From 13-1-40CM-64-14 sp036393975 (GTDB taxonomy: Bacteria > Sysuimicrobiota > Sysuimicrobiia > Sysuimicrobiales > Kaftiobacteriaceae): a stretch of DNA of 39,909 bases. Shown in pieces: positions 16,413 through 25,564 of the stretch. The stretch covers positions 1 to 39,909 of the forward strand of contig DASWFZ010000107.1 in assembly GCA_036393975.1 (NCBI GenBank), given 5' to 3'. Numbering within the stretch: position 1 is the first letter of the stretch; the number at the start of each line of letters is the position of its first letter. The translations under genes were made by a program, and so were the position numbers. The notes under the pieces are model-generated. The model was not told the DNA's origin. It searched no databases and saw only the letters and a list, made by a program, of their open reading frames with translations.

Positions 16413-17788
16413 GCTGCTCCCGCGGGGCGAGGGTGCCACCACGGCACTCCCTGCTCCACAAACGCGCCCGGGGTGCCGTGTACGAGGGTCAGGGACCGCT
16501 GACGGCGCTCCACTTCAAGTCTGAGCGCCACGGCCACGCCGACCAGGAAATACAAGATCGATGCGTAGGCCTGCGAAAGGGCTAAGCCGACGACCACGTA
16601 CCCGTACAGTGCGATTTCGATTGCGCCTGCGATCCACTGCAGGTCGCGGAGCGCAGGCTCTTTGCTTGCCGCCCGCTGCGTCTGCCGCACGCTCCGGATG
16701 CTTGTGCTAAGCAGCCCGATGAACAACACCAAGCCCAGAATGCCGAGCTCAACAGCGATCTGGATAAACGAATTGTGGGCTGCGCGCCACCCGCCGTTCC
16801 GGCCGTACAAAGCCCCTGCAGCGTTCTCAAACTGACCGATCCCGACGCCGGTGACGGGATTCCGAAGAAAGAGATCGAGACCCCGCTGCCAGACCTCCAC
16901 CCGCGTGGCCACGCCGCGCTCATCGTAATCAGTTCCGCTCGAACTGAAAATCGTCCCCATCCGATTCCAGTAGCCTGAGGGTGCGGCTGCTAGCAGCAAC
17001 GCGATCACCATGCCTATGAGGAGTCGCCCCCCCACTGAGCGCAGACGGTAGACAAGGAGGGCAGAGACAACTGCGAGTCCGACCAAACCTCCCCGCGAAA
17101 CGGTTGCGACAGTGGCAAGCACACAAATGGCCGCCACACCCGCCGCGATGAAGCGCCTCGCGCCCCGGAACGCGACCGCACCGAGTGCCGCCAATGGGAG
17201 TGTCAAGACCATCATCATCGCGACATCGTTCGAGTCGAACATTGCGCTGGCAGAGGCGCGCATACCCGCGTGTCCCTGCGCGATCGCCGGGGCCACGCTC
17301 GCAAGTGTGAAGAGCCCGAGCAACCCCTCTCCCGTCAGGGCGGCCATGACCGTCCCCCGAATCGCCGCGGGATCCACAGCGAGCGCGATCACAAGCACAA
17401 GCAGGACGAACTCCCAGGAACTACGCATCAGGTATTGGAGACTTCCACTCGGCCATACACCAAACGGAAGGAACATGAACGCAAGCGCGCCCATGGCTAG
17501 GACCAGTCGCACCTCGCGATGCGCGAGCGCCGGCTGCCGTTTGGCAGATGAAGCCAACAACGTCGAGACCACACAGACCCCTCCCACGAGAAGAACGGGC
17601 CGGAGGGGTGCCAGGACCTTGAAGATCTCATGGATCCGGCCAAGGATAAGGACGATCAAGATATAGAGAGATGCCCGCGACATCATAAACGTTGGCCCTT
17701 GAATTACCTGATTCTGATGGCGAGGTAAACCCCATGAGTGGGGAACAGGCCTGCGCAGGTACTGGTTGAACTCCTGCATCTGTTTCAC
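16409..17788 (-). CDS. Wzy/O-antigen ligase family polymerase
   Basis: A 459-residue polytopic membrane protein with about ten to twelve hydrophobic helices. TVSRGGLVGLAVV and NPVTGVGIGQFEN, followed by AAHNSFIQIAVELGILGL, are typical of the Wzy_C/O-antigen ligase family, whose large periplasmic loop holds the Arg and His of the active site. In a Wzx/Wzy locus with Wzz, it most likely polymerises the repeat units in the periplasm. The annotated start is GTG at 17786-17788; an ATG at 17777-17779 or one of the ATGs before SRASLYILIVLIL (35 residues in, with AAGGG upstream) may be the true start. Its last codon overlaps the MaoC-like gene. Confidence 0.88.
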   Translation of the reverse strand: MKQMQEFNQYLRRPVPHSWGLPRHQNQVIQGPTFMMSRASLYILIVLILGRIHEIFKVLAPLRPVLLVGGVCVVSTLLASSAKRQPALAHREVRLVLAMGALAFMFLPFGVWPSGSLQYLMRSSWEFVLLVLVIALAVDPAAIRGTVMAALTGEGLLGLFTLASVAPAIAQGHAGMRASASAMFDSNDVAMMMVLTLPLAALGAVAFRGARRFIAAGVAAICVLATVATVSRGGLVGLAVVSALLVYRLRSVGGRLLIGMVIALLLAAAPSGYWNRMGTIFSSSGTDYDERGVATRVEVWQRGLDLFLRNPVTGVGIGQFENAAGALYGRNGGWRAAHNSFIQIAVELGILGLVLFIGLLSTSIRSVRQTQRAASKEPALRDLQWIAGAIEIALYGYVVVGLALSQAYASILYFLVGVAVALRLEVERRQRSLTLVHGTPGAFVEQGVPWWHPRPAGAA

Positions 17789-17838
17789 GAACTGTTGACG
17801 GTGCGAAACGATCGCTACCCGCGTGAATTTCCTACGTT

Positions 17839-18801
17839 CTAGCTCGGGCCTCCGCGAACCTTATTCCATAGCCACTGTCGTTCTAGGGTCCCTCGTTCGC
17901 GATCTGTGATCTCGTGATGTCCTCGTGCCGTCTGTAGGTAATCCAGGAGCGTACTTGCCGGCACGAACCAGCCGGGTCGGCGGCTGAGCCGCTCCATCAA
18001 ATAGCAGAACGTGGGGTTAAGCCCCCGGGGGCCATGAAATTCGAAGGCGAGGTGCGTGTACATGATGCACGCGCCTCCCTCTTCTTCGAGGCGGTCCTGA
18101 GCCGCCTCGGCGAGACAGCGATTGAAGGACACGACGGTCGCTCCGTCGGATGACGCAAACCAGCTATTAACGTAGGGCCGCAACGGATCGTGGTAGGGCA
18201 TGACCGGGCACGCTTTCAGCGTATTGATATCCGCGAAGACGAAGTTGCGGACGTACTTGATCCATCTCCGACAAAGATCCCCCCAGAAGTGGCGATCGCC
18301 TTCGACATGTCCTCGAGAAAACCCGTGCCGGCTGTAGAAGGTCAAAAGGTCATAGACGAGACGTCGAGTGCCGGTCATCCGATCGTAACCCCAGTAGATT
18401 CCGTCCCGGCAGTCTGTGTGATTACTCATCACAGTGGGACCGTGGCCGAACAGATCCGTGAACCTCTCGAGGCCGCGGATGATCTCTTCCCGAGACGACG
18501 AACCACCGGCTGCACCGTGCCAGGCAATCTCGAATCCTGCCTCCTGAAGGCTGTGCAGCCAGTCGAGGTAACCCGCGTCGTCGCAACTGAGGCCATCTGC
18601 ATCGGCATGATTCAGGGCCCAGACTGTCTTAGTAGTCCGAAATCCATGGTCTTGCAAAAAGGCGTACACAGGTGGGACATTGTCCATTCTGGCCTCATCG
18701 GTGTCGTCTACGATCGTGAACGCGAACCTCTTGCCGTCCGGCCATTGGATCCGAGGCGGGCCGTTTAGTGCGTTCGGTCTAGCGAAAGATACGAGTGCCA
18801 T
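17839..18801 (-). CDS. Polysaccharide deacetylase-like (NodB-fold) protein
   Basis: A 320-residue protein with a NodB-like start: RFAFTIVDDTDEARM (25-39) supplies the Asp-Asp pair, and FEIAWHGAAGGSS (about 92-104) sits where the second metal motif belongs. The usual H-x3-H is not present; only the His of WHGA is clear, with a further NHTDCRDG at about 127. Metal binding may therefore differ and a deacetylase function is not certain. The middle contains many aromatic residues and a FYSRHGFSRGH segment. It lies between the DltC-like carrier gene and the Wzy gene. It may remodel a glycan or act on another N-acyl substrate. Family moderately sure, activity not. Confidence 0.7.
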   Translation of the reverse strand: MALVSFARPNALNGPPRIQWPDGKRFAFTIVDDTDEARMDNVPPVYAFLQDHGFRTTKTVWALNHADADGLSCDDAGYLDWLHSLQEAGFEIAWHGAAGGSSSREEIIRGLERFTDLFGHGPTVMSNHTDCRDGIYWGYDRMTGTRRLVYDLLTFYSRHGFSRGHVEGDRHFWGDLCRRWIKYVRNFVFADINTLKACPVMPYHDPLRPYVNSWFASSDGATVVSFNRCLAEAAQDRLEEEGGACIMYTHLAFEFHGPRGLNPTFCYLMERLSRRPGWFVPASTLLDYLQTARGHHEITDRERGTLERQWLWNKVRGGPS

Positions 18802-18971
18802 TACAGGGTCCCGCCGCAGATCACGCCGACCTTCTAGTGGGCGGGTTGAAAACAGGTCGTGCGGAAAAGGAACGGGGCATTGGTGCCGTGTTCCGAGCTG
18901 CCAAAATTATCGCCAGGGGACCCCGCGCCATCACAGACATCCCGTAGGGGATGAAGCGCAAAGCACGCTGC

Positions 18972-19301
18972 CTAGTCCAAACGTCCATCGACGCCACGTG
19001 CTCCGCTCGCAGATCCCGCCGACCACGTTCCGTGCTCGCGCCGCCGACTGTCCTCAAGGCTCATGCGGGCAGTGACGAACTCGGCGATCCGCGCGATCGA
19101 ACAGAATCGGTCGACTTCAACTTCCTCGATGGAGATCCGGATGCCGAAGGCGCGCTCCAGATGCATCAGGAGCTCAACGAACGCCAGCGAGTCCAGCACC
19201 CCCGTTTCAAAGAGATCGGTGTCGACGGACAGTCCGTCCACGTTGGTGCTGTCTCGGATCATCGTGCCGATCCGCTTCTGCAGTGTTCCAGAATCCGACA
19301 T
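18972..19301 (-). CDS. DltC-like carrier protein with extended C-terminus
   Basis: A 109-residue carrier protein. Ser38 in TGVLDSLAFVELL is the phosphopantetheine site, and DLFETGVLDS, ERAFGIRIS and VDRFCSIARIAEFV match the D-alanyl carrier protein (DltC) pattern more than fatty-acid ACP. After the normal four-helix unit (about 80 residues) comes a Ser/Gly/Arg-rich tail of about 28 residues with no recognisable fold. The gene starts 14 bp after the stop of the DltA-like adenylation gene, so that enzyme is its likely loader. The activated amino acid could be passed to the polysaccharide or a membrane lipid. No DltB-type acyltransferase lies in the window. Confidence 0.88.
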   Translation of the reverse strand: MSDSGTLQKRIGTMIRDSTNVDGLSVDTDLFETGVLDSLAFVELLMHLERAFGIRISIEEVEVDRFCSIARIAEFVTARMSLEDSRRREHGTWSAGSASGARGVDGRLD

Positions 19302-19315
19302 TTTAGGGCTGGTGG

Positions 19316-20950
19316 TTATCGGGGAGCCTGAGCTTCGGCGTCACGGAAGGCCTGAAACGTCTCTGTGAGCTTGCGCCGATCGATCTTTCCATTAGCATTC
19401 TTCGGCAGTGTGTCGAGCGCCAGCCAGCGGAAGGGGAGCATGTAGCGGGGTACAATCCGGCCGAGCGCCACCCGGAGCTTGGCCGGCGTGACGTCCGTCC
19501 TCCCCAGCACCGGCGCGAACGCGCAGCAGATTGTCGCACCTTCGAACCCATCCGTGCGCAGTGCCACCACGGCGCACTCCGCCACCCCCTCCAGCGTCCG
19601 CACCGCGCTCTCGATCTCGCCCAGCTCGATGCGGTAGCCCCGGCTCTTGATCTGCGTGTCCACCCGGCCCAGAAAGTAAACCAGCCCATCCGCCCCGACC
19701 CGGGCAAGATCGCCCGTCTTGTACAAGCGATCCCCGGGATCCGGGTAGTGGGGATTGGGAACGAACGCCGCCCGTGTGCGCTCCGGATCCCGCCAGTACC
19801 CCGGACTCACCCCCACCCCCCGGATATACAAGTCTCCAACCTCCCCTGCAGGCAGCGGCCGCAGATCGTCGCCCAGCACCAGGAGCTCTTCCCCCGGGCA
19901 GGCCGTGCCGATCGGAACCGCCGCCGCCTCGTTGTCTGGGCAGTTCGGTACCGTGTAGTAGCTGCTGGCGATCGTCGTCTCGGTCGGCCCATACAGGTTC
20001 GTGAACTGCACGTGCGGTAATCGCTGCATCCAATACATCAGCGCGGGCGTGGGGAAGACCTCTCCGCACCACAGCAAACGGCGTAGCTGCGGAAAGTCCT
20101 CAAACGTCACGACGTCAAACTTCGCCATGTAGTTCAGGATGGATGGGACGGAAAACCACTGCGTGAGCGCTGAGGTCCGAATGAACGCCGCCAGCTTGTG
20201 GGGCAGGATGTTGAGGTCCGGCGGCACCAGGTGGAGCTCCCCACCCGCCGCGAACGTCCCGAAAATGTCAAACATCGAGAGGTCAAACTGCAGGGGGGAG
20301 TGACACGAGACTCGCTCTCCCGGCCGGATATCGAAATACCGGACTGCCCACTCCACAAAGTGGATCACATTCGCATGCGTGATGACAACGCCCTTAGGTA
20401 CCCCGGTGGAGCCGGAGGTGTGGAGGATGTAAGCGGGATCTCGCCGCGTGGTCGAGATATCGAGAGGCGAATCGGAAATGGCTCCCAGGTCGTCACTGGA
20501 AAACTCCACACCGAAGTGGCTCGCTTGAGGCCGACCCGATTCGAGCCAGCCCACGCGCGGGACCCTCCGGATGCGCCCATCCTGAAAGAGCTCCTCGAGC
20601 AGATCTGACGCGGACCCCGCCGCCAAGATCCAGCGGGGCTCACACGAATCTATCATGACAGCCAGCCGCTGTGCCGGCCCTGCTGGGTCGAGGGGCATAT
20701 AGATGCAACCGGCCTTGTAGATGCCGATAATAGCTGCAATCGCCACGGGCGACTTGGGCATGAGGAGGGCGATGCGATCACCCGGTTGGCATCCTCCATG
20801 GATCAGACACCAGGCCAACCGGTTCGATAGCGCGTCCAGCTGTCCATACGTCAGGCGCTCATCGCCCAAAGCGACCGCCAAGGCCTCTGGCTGTCGCTGC
20901 GCCTGCTGCGCCTCCAATTGATCCAGGCGCTCGATATTGAGACCACTCAT
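19316..20950 (-). CDS. DltA-like amino-acid adenylation enzyme
   Basis: A 544-residue stand-alone adenylation domain. Core motifs: LHTSGSTGVPKG (176-187), FDLSMFD (222-228, whose Asp contacts the amino group), LLWCGEVFP (292-300), YGPTETT (320-326), YKTGD, and NANGKIDRRK near the C-terminus with the catalytic Lys. FDLS and WCGEVFP resemble DltA rather than typical peptide-synthetase domains; the Cys of CGE corresponds to the residue linked to D-alanine selection in Bacillus DltA. It should adenylate a small amino acid, plausibly D-alanine or glycine, and load the carrier encoded next. The ATG at 20948-20950 is preferred over a start 27 bp upstream because a purine-rich GGGG precedes it. Direct repeats lie 141 bp upstream. 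Confidence 0.9.
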   Translation of the reverse strand: MSGLNIERLDQLEAQQAQRQPEALAVALGDERLTYGQLDALSNRLAWCLIHGGCQPGDRIALLMPKSPVAIAAIIGIYKAGCIYMPLDPAGPAQRLAVMIDSCEPRWILAAGSASDLLEELFQDGRIRRVPRVGWLESGRPQASHFGVEFSSDDLGAISDSPLDISTTRRDPAYILHTSGSTGVPKGVVITHANVIHFVEWAVRYFDIRPGERVSCHSPLQFDLSMFDIFGTFAAGGELHLVPPDLNILPHKLAAFIRTSALTQWFSVPSILNYMAKFDVVTFEDFPQLRRLLWCGEVFPTPALMYWMQRLPHVQFTNLYGPTETTIASSYYTVPNCPDNEAAAVPIGTACPGEELLVLGDDLRPLPAGEVGDLYIRGVGVSPGYWRDPERTRAAFVPNPHYPDPGDRLYKTGDLARVGADGLVYFLGRVDTQIKSRGYRIELGEIESAVRTLEGVAECAVVALRTDGFEGATICCAFAPVLGRTDVTPAKLRVALGRIVPRYMLPFRWLALDTLPKNANGKIDRRKLTETFQAFRDAEAQAPR

Positions 20951-21090
20951 CTCACGACCCCGTCGCCGCCTGCGCAACTACGGTGACAATTGTGCACCAA
21001 GTCCTCCTGTCTAGCCGTGATGTTGGGATAAGCCCGGTACCCGAGGGCAATATGCCAGCTGAACATCGGTCACGCCGTCACAACTGCCCG

Positions 21091-21114
21091 CAAGGTTTTG
21101 GATACAAGGTTTTG
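21091..21114. repeat. 10-bp perfect direct repeat upstream of the DltA-like gene
   Basis: CAAGGTTTTG occurs at 21091-21100 and again at 21105-21114, separated by GATA. On the minus strand this reads CAAAACCTTG twice, in the gap between the SGNH hydrolase gene and the adenylation gene. Copies 14 bp apart are typical of direct-repeat operators, though not a full helical turn multiple. No regulator is assigned. Confidence 0.5.
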
Positions 21115-21162
21115 TAGTTCTGAGCGTCCCCGGCCAGCATGGTTTGACTCCGTCCGATCAAC

Positions 21163-22422
21163 CTATGTGCTTGCGCCACTACCCGCAGCGCTTCGCTCCA
21201 CCTTCCCGAAATGGATTTCTGCACCGTCGCGGTCGCCGTCATGTGGGGGTGCGCTAAAGGAGCGCCTCTCGTGCCCGGAGGCCGTCCGCCTTAGGATCGC
21301 TGCAGTCACCGCCTCTCCCACGGCTGCAGCTCCAGCAGGCGTGAAGTGGATGAAATCGTAAAATGTCCGGCGGCTCAGCTCGAGTCGCGGCATCAGATTC
21401 AGGGTTTCCACACCGAGCTCATAAGCGACTTGGACGGCGCGGGCGTCTAGCAAGGCCATTAGCTGGCAGACCACCTCTATTGAATAGTAGACACTGACCT
21501 CTTCCTGTTGCGGATTCCCCATTGCGCCGTGCCAGATTTTCGCCAAATCCTCTGCTGTGTAGTCCGTCTCGAACCACGGTTGTCGAACGATGAGGACGCG
21601 GTCCGCATGGCGCGTCGCCCGCCCAAGGATCTCCCGAAGGTGCGATTCGAAGAAATCGAGCATGGGGGTGGGATCCGGCACGACGGAACGAAGCTCTTTG
21701 GCTCCCACGCGCATAACCCGCGCTCTTCCAACCCACTTACCAGCACCCCGTCGCACCTTGACGGGGTGGACCCACCGACAGTAGAGCTGCTGACACAGCC
21801 GAGAGAGAGCCAGTCCACGCGGCGTCCAGTGAAATGGTCCTTCCGGGTGGCAGGAGAAGATCTCGGACGCGATGATCGGATCGCCAGTGATCGAGTGGGG
21901 GCACCCCTTCGCCAGCCAGGAGGCGACGTCGTTGCCTCCCACCATGATCAGGATGGCGTTCAGGCGACGATAGCGGGGCAGCACGTGCTTGAACATGAAA
22001 TTCATACCCTGCGCCGTGACGCCGGAGAGGCCGATATTCCCGACATGGACGTCTGACGCTCCCAGGGTGCGGAGGCAGTCAGGGGCCTTGAGCAAGCGTT
22101 CAACTGAGCTCGGCCAGCTCGTGGGCTGGTCCAGGAGGGCACACTCGACGGGACTGCCGCCAGCCACCAAGACTCGATAGAGTGAGGCGCCTCCGCGGGG
22201 CACCACGCCAGCCCGTTCCCCATCGGCGTTGATCTCGATCCGCGCTAGGGGCTCGAGCTCCGGAAACACCTCACGATCCAAGTAGAAGTGGAACCTCAAA
22301 CCAGGCGGCCATGCATAATAGCCTCCCCACCTGCGCCACCACCGGCGTAGACTCAGCTCTGCTGCAACTGCCAGCCCTAAGACGGCTGCGGCTGCCCCCA
22401 TAACCCACAATACGCTGGTCAT
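21163..22422 (-). CDS. Membrane-anchored SGNH/GDSL hydrolase-like protein
   Basis: A 419-residue protein with one N-terminal membrane helix (about 4-24) and an extracytoplasmic SGNH domain. VAGGSPVEC (about 87-95) holds the catalytic Ser block, MVGGNDV (about 160-166) is block III with Gly and Asn, and DFIHFTPAG (about 372-380) gives the Asp-x-x-His pair. Such proteins act as acetyl esterases or acyltransferases on glycans. The layout, an anchored SGNH protein beside DltA-like and DltC-like genes, recalls DltD, but sequence similarity to DltD itself is not evident. The ATG overlaps the Wzx stop (ATGA, 22419-22422). About 45 residues beyond the SGNH core are Arg/Ser/Asp-rich. Confidence 0.85.
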   Translation of the reverse strand: MTSVLWVMGAAAAVLGLAVAAELSLRRWWRRWGGYYAWPPGLRFHFYLDREVFPELEPLARIEINADGERAGVVPRGGASLYRVLVAGGSPVECALLDQPTSWPSSVERLLKAPDCLRTLGASDVHVGNIGLSGVTAQGMNFMFKHVLPRYRRLNAILIMVGGNDVASWLAKGCPHSITGDPIIASEIFSCHPEGPFHWTPRGLALSRLCQQLYCRWVHPVKVRRGAGKWVGRARVMRVGAKELRSVVPDPTPMLDFFESHLREILGRATRHADRVLIVRQPWFETDYTAEDLAKIWHGAMGNPQQEEVSVYYSIEVVCQLMALLDARAVQVAYELGVETLNLMPRLELSRRTFYDFIHFTPAGAAAVGEAVTAAILRRTASGHERRSFSAPPHDGDRDGAEIHFGKVERSAAGSGAST

Positions 22423-23927
22423 TGGCGGCTCCAGACACGCAGCCGACTAAGACCGCCCGCCAGATTCAAGTACGGATCATTCCGGTAGACGAAGAGAACC
22501 CACGTGAGTCCGAAGAGCAGCATCAACGCCACTCCAGCCGACGTCAGGCCGGCGAACGTGTCGACGCGGACACCGAGACGAAGCCAAAGCAGCAGTGCCA
22601 GGGCTGGGAGGGCACCGAGGGAGGCCCGAACGACGACGTAGCGCACGTAATTGGCAAAGCTCGTCTCAAGTTCACGACATGCAAGGACGAGGACGAACAA
22701 TGCAAAGAGCACGTTGGGGATGGCGGTTCCCAACGCGACCCCTAGCAGGCCGAGAGGACGTACAAGCGCAAGGCTCAGCAGAAGGTTTAGGACCCCCGCG
22801 CCCAGGAACGCGATCGTCGGCAGCCTGACTTTTCCCAGCCCCATCAGAATCGGCTGAGCTACGCCACGCACCGGCAGAAACACCAGACTAGAAACCATGA
22901 GGATCTGGAGCACTTGTCCTGTTGGCACCTCAAAAGCGGGACCGATCCACCATCGGATGAATTTCGGACCGAGGACGATGAGAAACAGCCCAGCCATGAG
23001 CGTCAGTGACAGCGCGATCTTCGACCACTTGAGAAAGACCTCCCTGAGTTCCCCGGACCTGCCTTCGGTCTTGAGCTTGGTCGCCATCGGCATCACGACG
23101 GCGGCGATGGCGATCACAAAATCCATGAGGTAGAGGATCAAGGTGTTCGCCACGGTATAGAAAGGGATTTTGCCTACGTTTAGGAACGCGCCGATCACGA
23201 GAGAGTCGGTCTCAAAGCTGAGGCGCCCACCGACGTTCAACATCAGGACATAGACGCTGAAAGAGAAGATCCGCCGCACCATCTTCCAGTCGAAGTCAGC
23301 CAGCCTGATCCGGACGCCCCGATAGCGCCAGCGGATCAGCAGCCAGGAGACAGAAAACTCGAAGGCAAAGCCAGCGATCTGGATGAGGGCAAGGAAAACT
23401 AGTGATGCTCGGAGGGTCAAGAGTGCGAACGTGAGGCCGAACCGCAAGACGAGCCGCCCCAATATGACGATATTGCGGAGCACGAAATCGTCGTGTGCGG
23501 CCATGATTCCTTCCGGGAGCACAGCGATGAAGCCGACCGCGCCATTCAGGGCAACCAGAACGAAGGCCTGGTTCGCATCAAGTCGCCAGGCCGCGGGGAC
23601 CGAGTAAGCGTGGCTAAAGAACGCGTACATTCCCGCTCCCGCCAGGAGAGCTGCCGCACCCATGGCGAGGTAGAGCCCCAAACAACTTCCAATGGCCTGG
23701 TTCAGCTTTCGCGTATCGCCATCTGCCACATGTTCAGCGAAATATCGCACAGAAGCCATAGGCACGCCCAGGACTAGCAGCGCCAGATAGCCCGTAAGGG
23801 AGTTGATCAACATCCAGCTCCCATAGCCGTCTTCACCCAGGCTGTGGAGGACGAACGGGGTGAGGAAGTAAGTGACGCCGATGGTCACCAACGTCACAAC
23901 CCAAGTAGATCCGACGTTTTTAAGCAA
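22419..23927 (-). CDS. Wzx-type polysaccharide flippase
   Basis: A 502-residue protein with about 12-14 predicted membrane helices over its whole length and the N-terminal STWVVTLVTIGVTYFLTPFVL plus LGEDGYGSWMLINSLTGYL pattern of the MOP/Wzx family. It should flip the lipid-linked repeat unit to the periplasmic side. The start is a TTG at 23925-23927 with GGGAG 9 nt upstream; no ATG in frame is close. A 275-bp gap separates it from the WbpA-like gene upstream; its end overlaps the SGNH gene. The substrate is presumably the repeat unit made by the glycosyltransferases in this locus. Confidence 0.9.
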   Translation of the reverse strand: MLKNVGSTWVVTLVTIGVTYFLTPFVLHSLGEDGYGSWMLINSLTGYLALLVLGVPMASVRYFAEHVADGDTRKLNQAIGSCLGLYLAMGAAALLAGAGMYAFFSHAYSVPAAWRLDANQAFVLVALNGAVGFIAVLPEGIMAAHDDFVLRNIVILGRLVLRFGLTFALLTLRASLVFLALIQIAGFAFEFSVSWLLIRWRYRGVRIRLADFDWKMVRRIFSFSVYVLMLNVGGRLSFETDSLVIGAFLNVGKIPFYTVANTLILYLMDFVIAIAAVVMPMATKLKTEGRSGELREVFLKWSKIALSLTLMAGLFLIVLGPKFIRWWIGPAFEVPTGQVLQILMVSSLVFLPVRGVAQPILMGLGKVRLPTIAFLGAGVLNLLLSLALVRPLGLLGVALGTAIPNVLFALFVLVLACRELETSFANYVRYVVVRASLGALPALALLLWLRLGVRVDTFAGLTSAGVALMLLFGLTWVLFVYRNDPYLNLAGGLSRLRVWSRQ

Positions 23928-24202
23928 GCCGACACACTCCCGAAGGCATAACGTGGAAGAAAATCTGCGGGACGAGCCTGGTGGATGGCGAGATGGCTTC
24001 GAAGCTCCTTTTAGAGTTAGCGAAGTCGCGGCGTGCGTCGTCCATTCTTGGTGACGATCTATTGCGAAGCGGACCCCAACATGCCTGTACGATGAGCCCC
24101 TCTAGCGTCCACAGCGCTGCGGGGTAATCTGTTGCCGCCTCCGGCGCGCACACGATTAGCTCGCGCCGCGCAATCCTCCGAGTTCAAACGTATTCGACAC
24201 CC
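23928..24202. other. Intergenic region between WbpA-like gene and flippase gene
   Basis: This 275-bp stretch has short open frames on both strands but no family motif. I found no convincing terminator or sigma-70 promoter. An internal promoter driving the flippase and later genes is possible but not shown. Confidence 0.5.
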
Positions 24203-25564
24203 CTACAAGCCGATGACGCGGCCCTGAGGCGCGGGCAATCCCCATGTGGCATTTCGCGTATCGACAACCTGGGGAGCAAGTTCGATGATGCGGCGATAGT
24301 CAAACTCGGGATGATCCGTGAGAATCACGACGCAGTCAGCGGCGGCAAGGCGTTCTGCGGTCAGCTCGACCGCAGCCAACGTGAAACTGTCAACCTTGAT
24401 CGAGGGGACGTGGGGATCGGCGTACTCGACCTCAGCCCCTCGTTGCCGCAGGCGATCGAGCACATCGAGGGCGGGCGACTCCCGCGTGTCCGCGACGCCG
24501 CGCTTATATGCCACGCCGAGGATAAGGACACGGGCCCCGTTGAGGCACCGGTGCCGCTGATTCAGAGCCTCGGCAATGAGGTCCACCACATACGCGGGCA
24601 TGGAGCGGTTGATCTCGTCGGCCAAGCGAATAAACCGCGCCTCATAGCCATTGAGCCGCATCTTCCAGGCCAGGTAGTTTGGGTCCACGGGGATGCAGTG
24701 GCCGCCCGTTCCCGGGCCAGGGTAAAACGGTAAGAAGCCAAACGGTTTGGTGGCTGCCGCCTCGATCACCTCGCGCGTGTTCACCCGGAGCTGCCGGCAC
24801 ATGATCGCCAGTTCGTTCGCCAGAGCAATATTCACATTCCTAAAAACGTTCTCGTACAGCTTCGCGAGCTCGGCGACCTTGGGGCTCGACACCTCGATAA
24901 CTTTGTTGACGATCTGTCGGTAGAAGAGTCCCGCGAGGCGCGTGCATGCGGGTGTCACGCCGCCGACGATCTTGGGAATGTCTTGGAGCTTGTAGACGCG
25001 GTTCGCGGGATCGATGCGCTCGGGCGAAAAAGCCAGGAAGAGATTCTCTCCCACCCTAGCGCCACGCGTTGCGAAGAGCGGCAGGAGGATCTCCTCTGTT
25101 GTACCGGGATAAGTAGTGCTCTCCAAGATCACCATCTGGCCCGATCTGAAGTGCGTCGCCACCGCCGAGGCTGCCGCGAGGATAAAGGAGATATCGGGGT
25201 CCTTCGATTTGCGCAGCGGTGTCGGCACGCAGATGACCACGATATCGCTGTCCGCCAGGACGGCAAGGTCCCCCGTTGCGGCGTACCGACCCTGCTGACG
25301 CACCTCGAGGAGTTCTTCGCCTGTGACGTCAGGGGTGTGAGGGAGGCCCGCATTGAGATTGTTGACCCGGTCAGGATCAGTATCAAGGCCTGTCGCACGG
25401 AACCCCGCACGGGCTAGTGCAACGGCAAGCGGCAGCCCGACATAGCCTTGGCCGATCACGGCAATGCGCGCGGTCCGCTGCCGAATGTGGTCGCCCAGGG
25501 CCACCTCGTTCATGAGGGTCGCTGTCTCATTCTCACGCTTAGTCTGGATCATCGCTGTTACCAC
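24203..25564 (-). CDS. wbpA: UDP-N-acetylglucosamine 6-dehydrogenase (WbpA-like nucleotide-sugar dehydrogenase)
   Basis: A 453-residue enzyme of the UDP-glucose/GDP-mannose dehydrogenase superfamily. AVIGQGYVGLPLA (35-47) is the NAD-binding loop, ESTTYPGTTEE the central motif, ENLFLAFSPERIDPAN (173-188) the substrate segment, and PGTGGHCIPVDP (284-295) has catalytic Cys290. Its motifs fit WbpA, which oxidises UDP-GlcNAc to UDP-GlcNAcA, better than UDP-glucose dehydrogenase. Together with the WbpP-like epimerase at the other end it could supply UDP-GalNAcA. The GTG at 25562-25564 is close to a GGAG; the ATG at 25550-25552 is equally possible. A UDP-ManNAc or UDP-glucose substrate cannot be excluded. 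Confidence 0.9.
   Translation of the reverse strand: MVTAMIQTKRENETATLMNEVALGDHIRQRTARIAVIGQGYVGLPLAVALARAGFRATGLDTDPDRVNNLNAGLPHTPDVTGEELLEVRQQGRYAATGDLAVLADSDIVVICVPTPLRKSKDPDISFILAAASAVATHFRSGQMVILESTTYPGTTEEILLPLFATRGARVGENLFLAFSPERIDPANRVYKLQDIPKIVGGVTPACTRLAGLFYRQIVNKVIEVSSPKVAELAKLYENVFRNVNIALANELAIMCRQLRVNTREVIEAAATKPFGFLPFYPGPGTGGHCIPVDPNYLAWKMRLNGYEARFIRLADEINRSMPAYVVDLIAEALNQRHRCLNGARVLILGVAYKRGVADTRESPALDVLDRLRQRGAEVEYADPHVPSIKVDSFTLAAVELTAERLAAADCVVILTDHPEFDYRRIIELAPQVVDTRNATWGLPAPQGRVIGL

Noticed and set aside
23920..24153. 77-codon minus-strand frame in the gap before the flippase
   Set aside because: No ribosome site, no recognisable features, and it runs into the flippase start in another frame.
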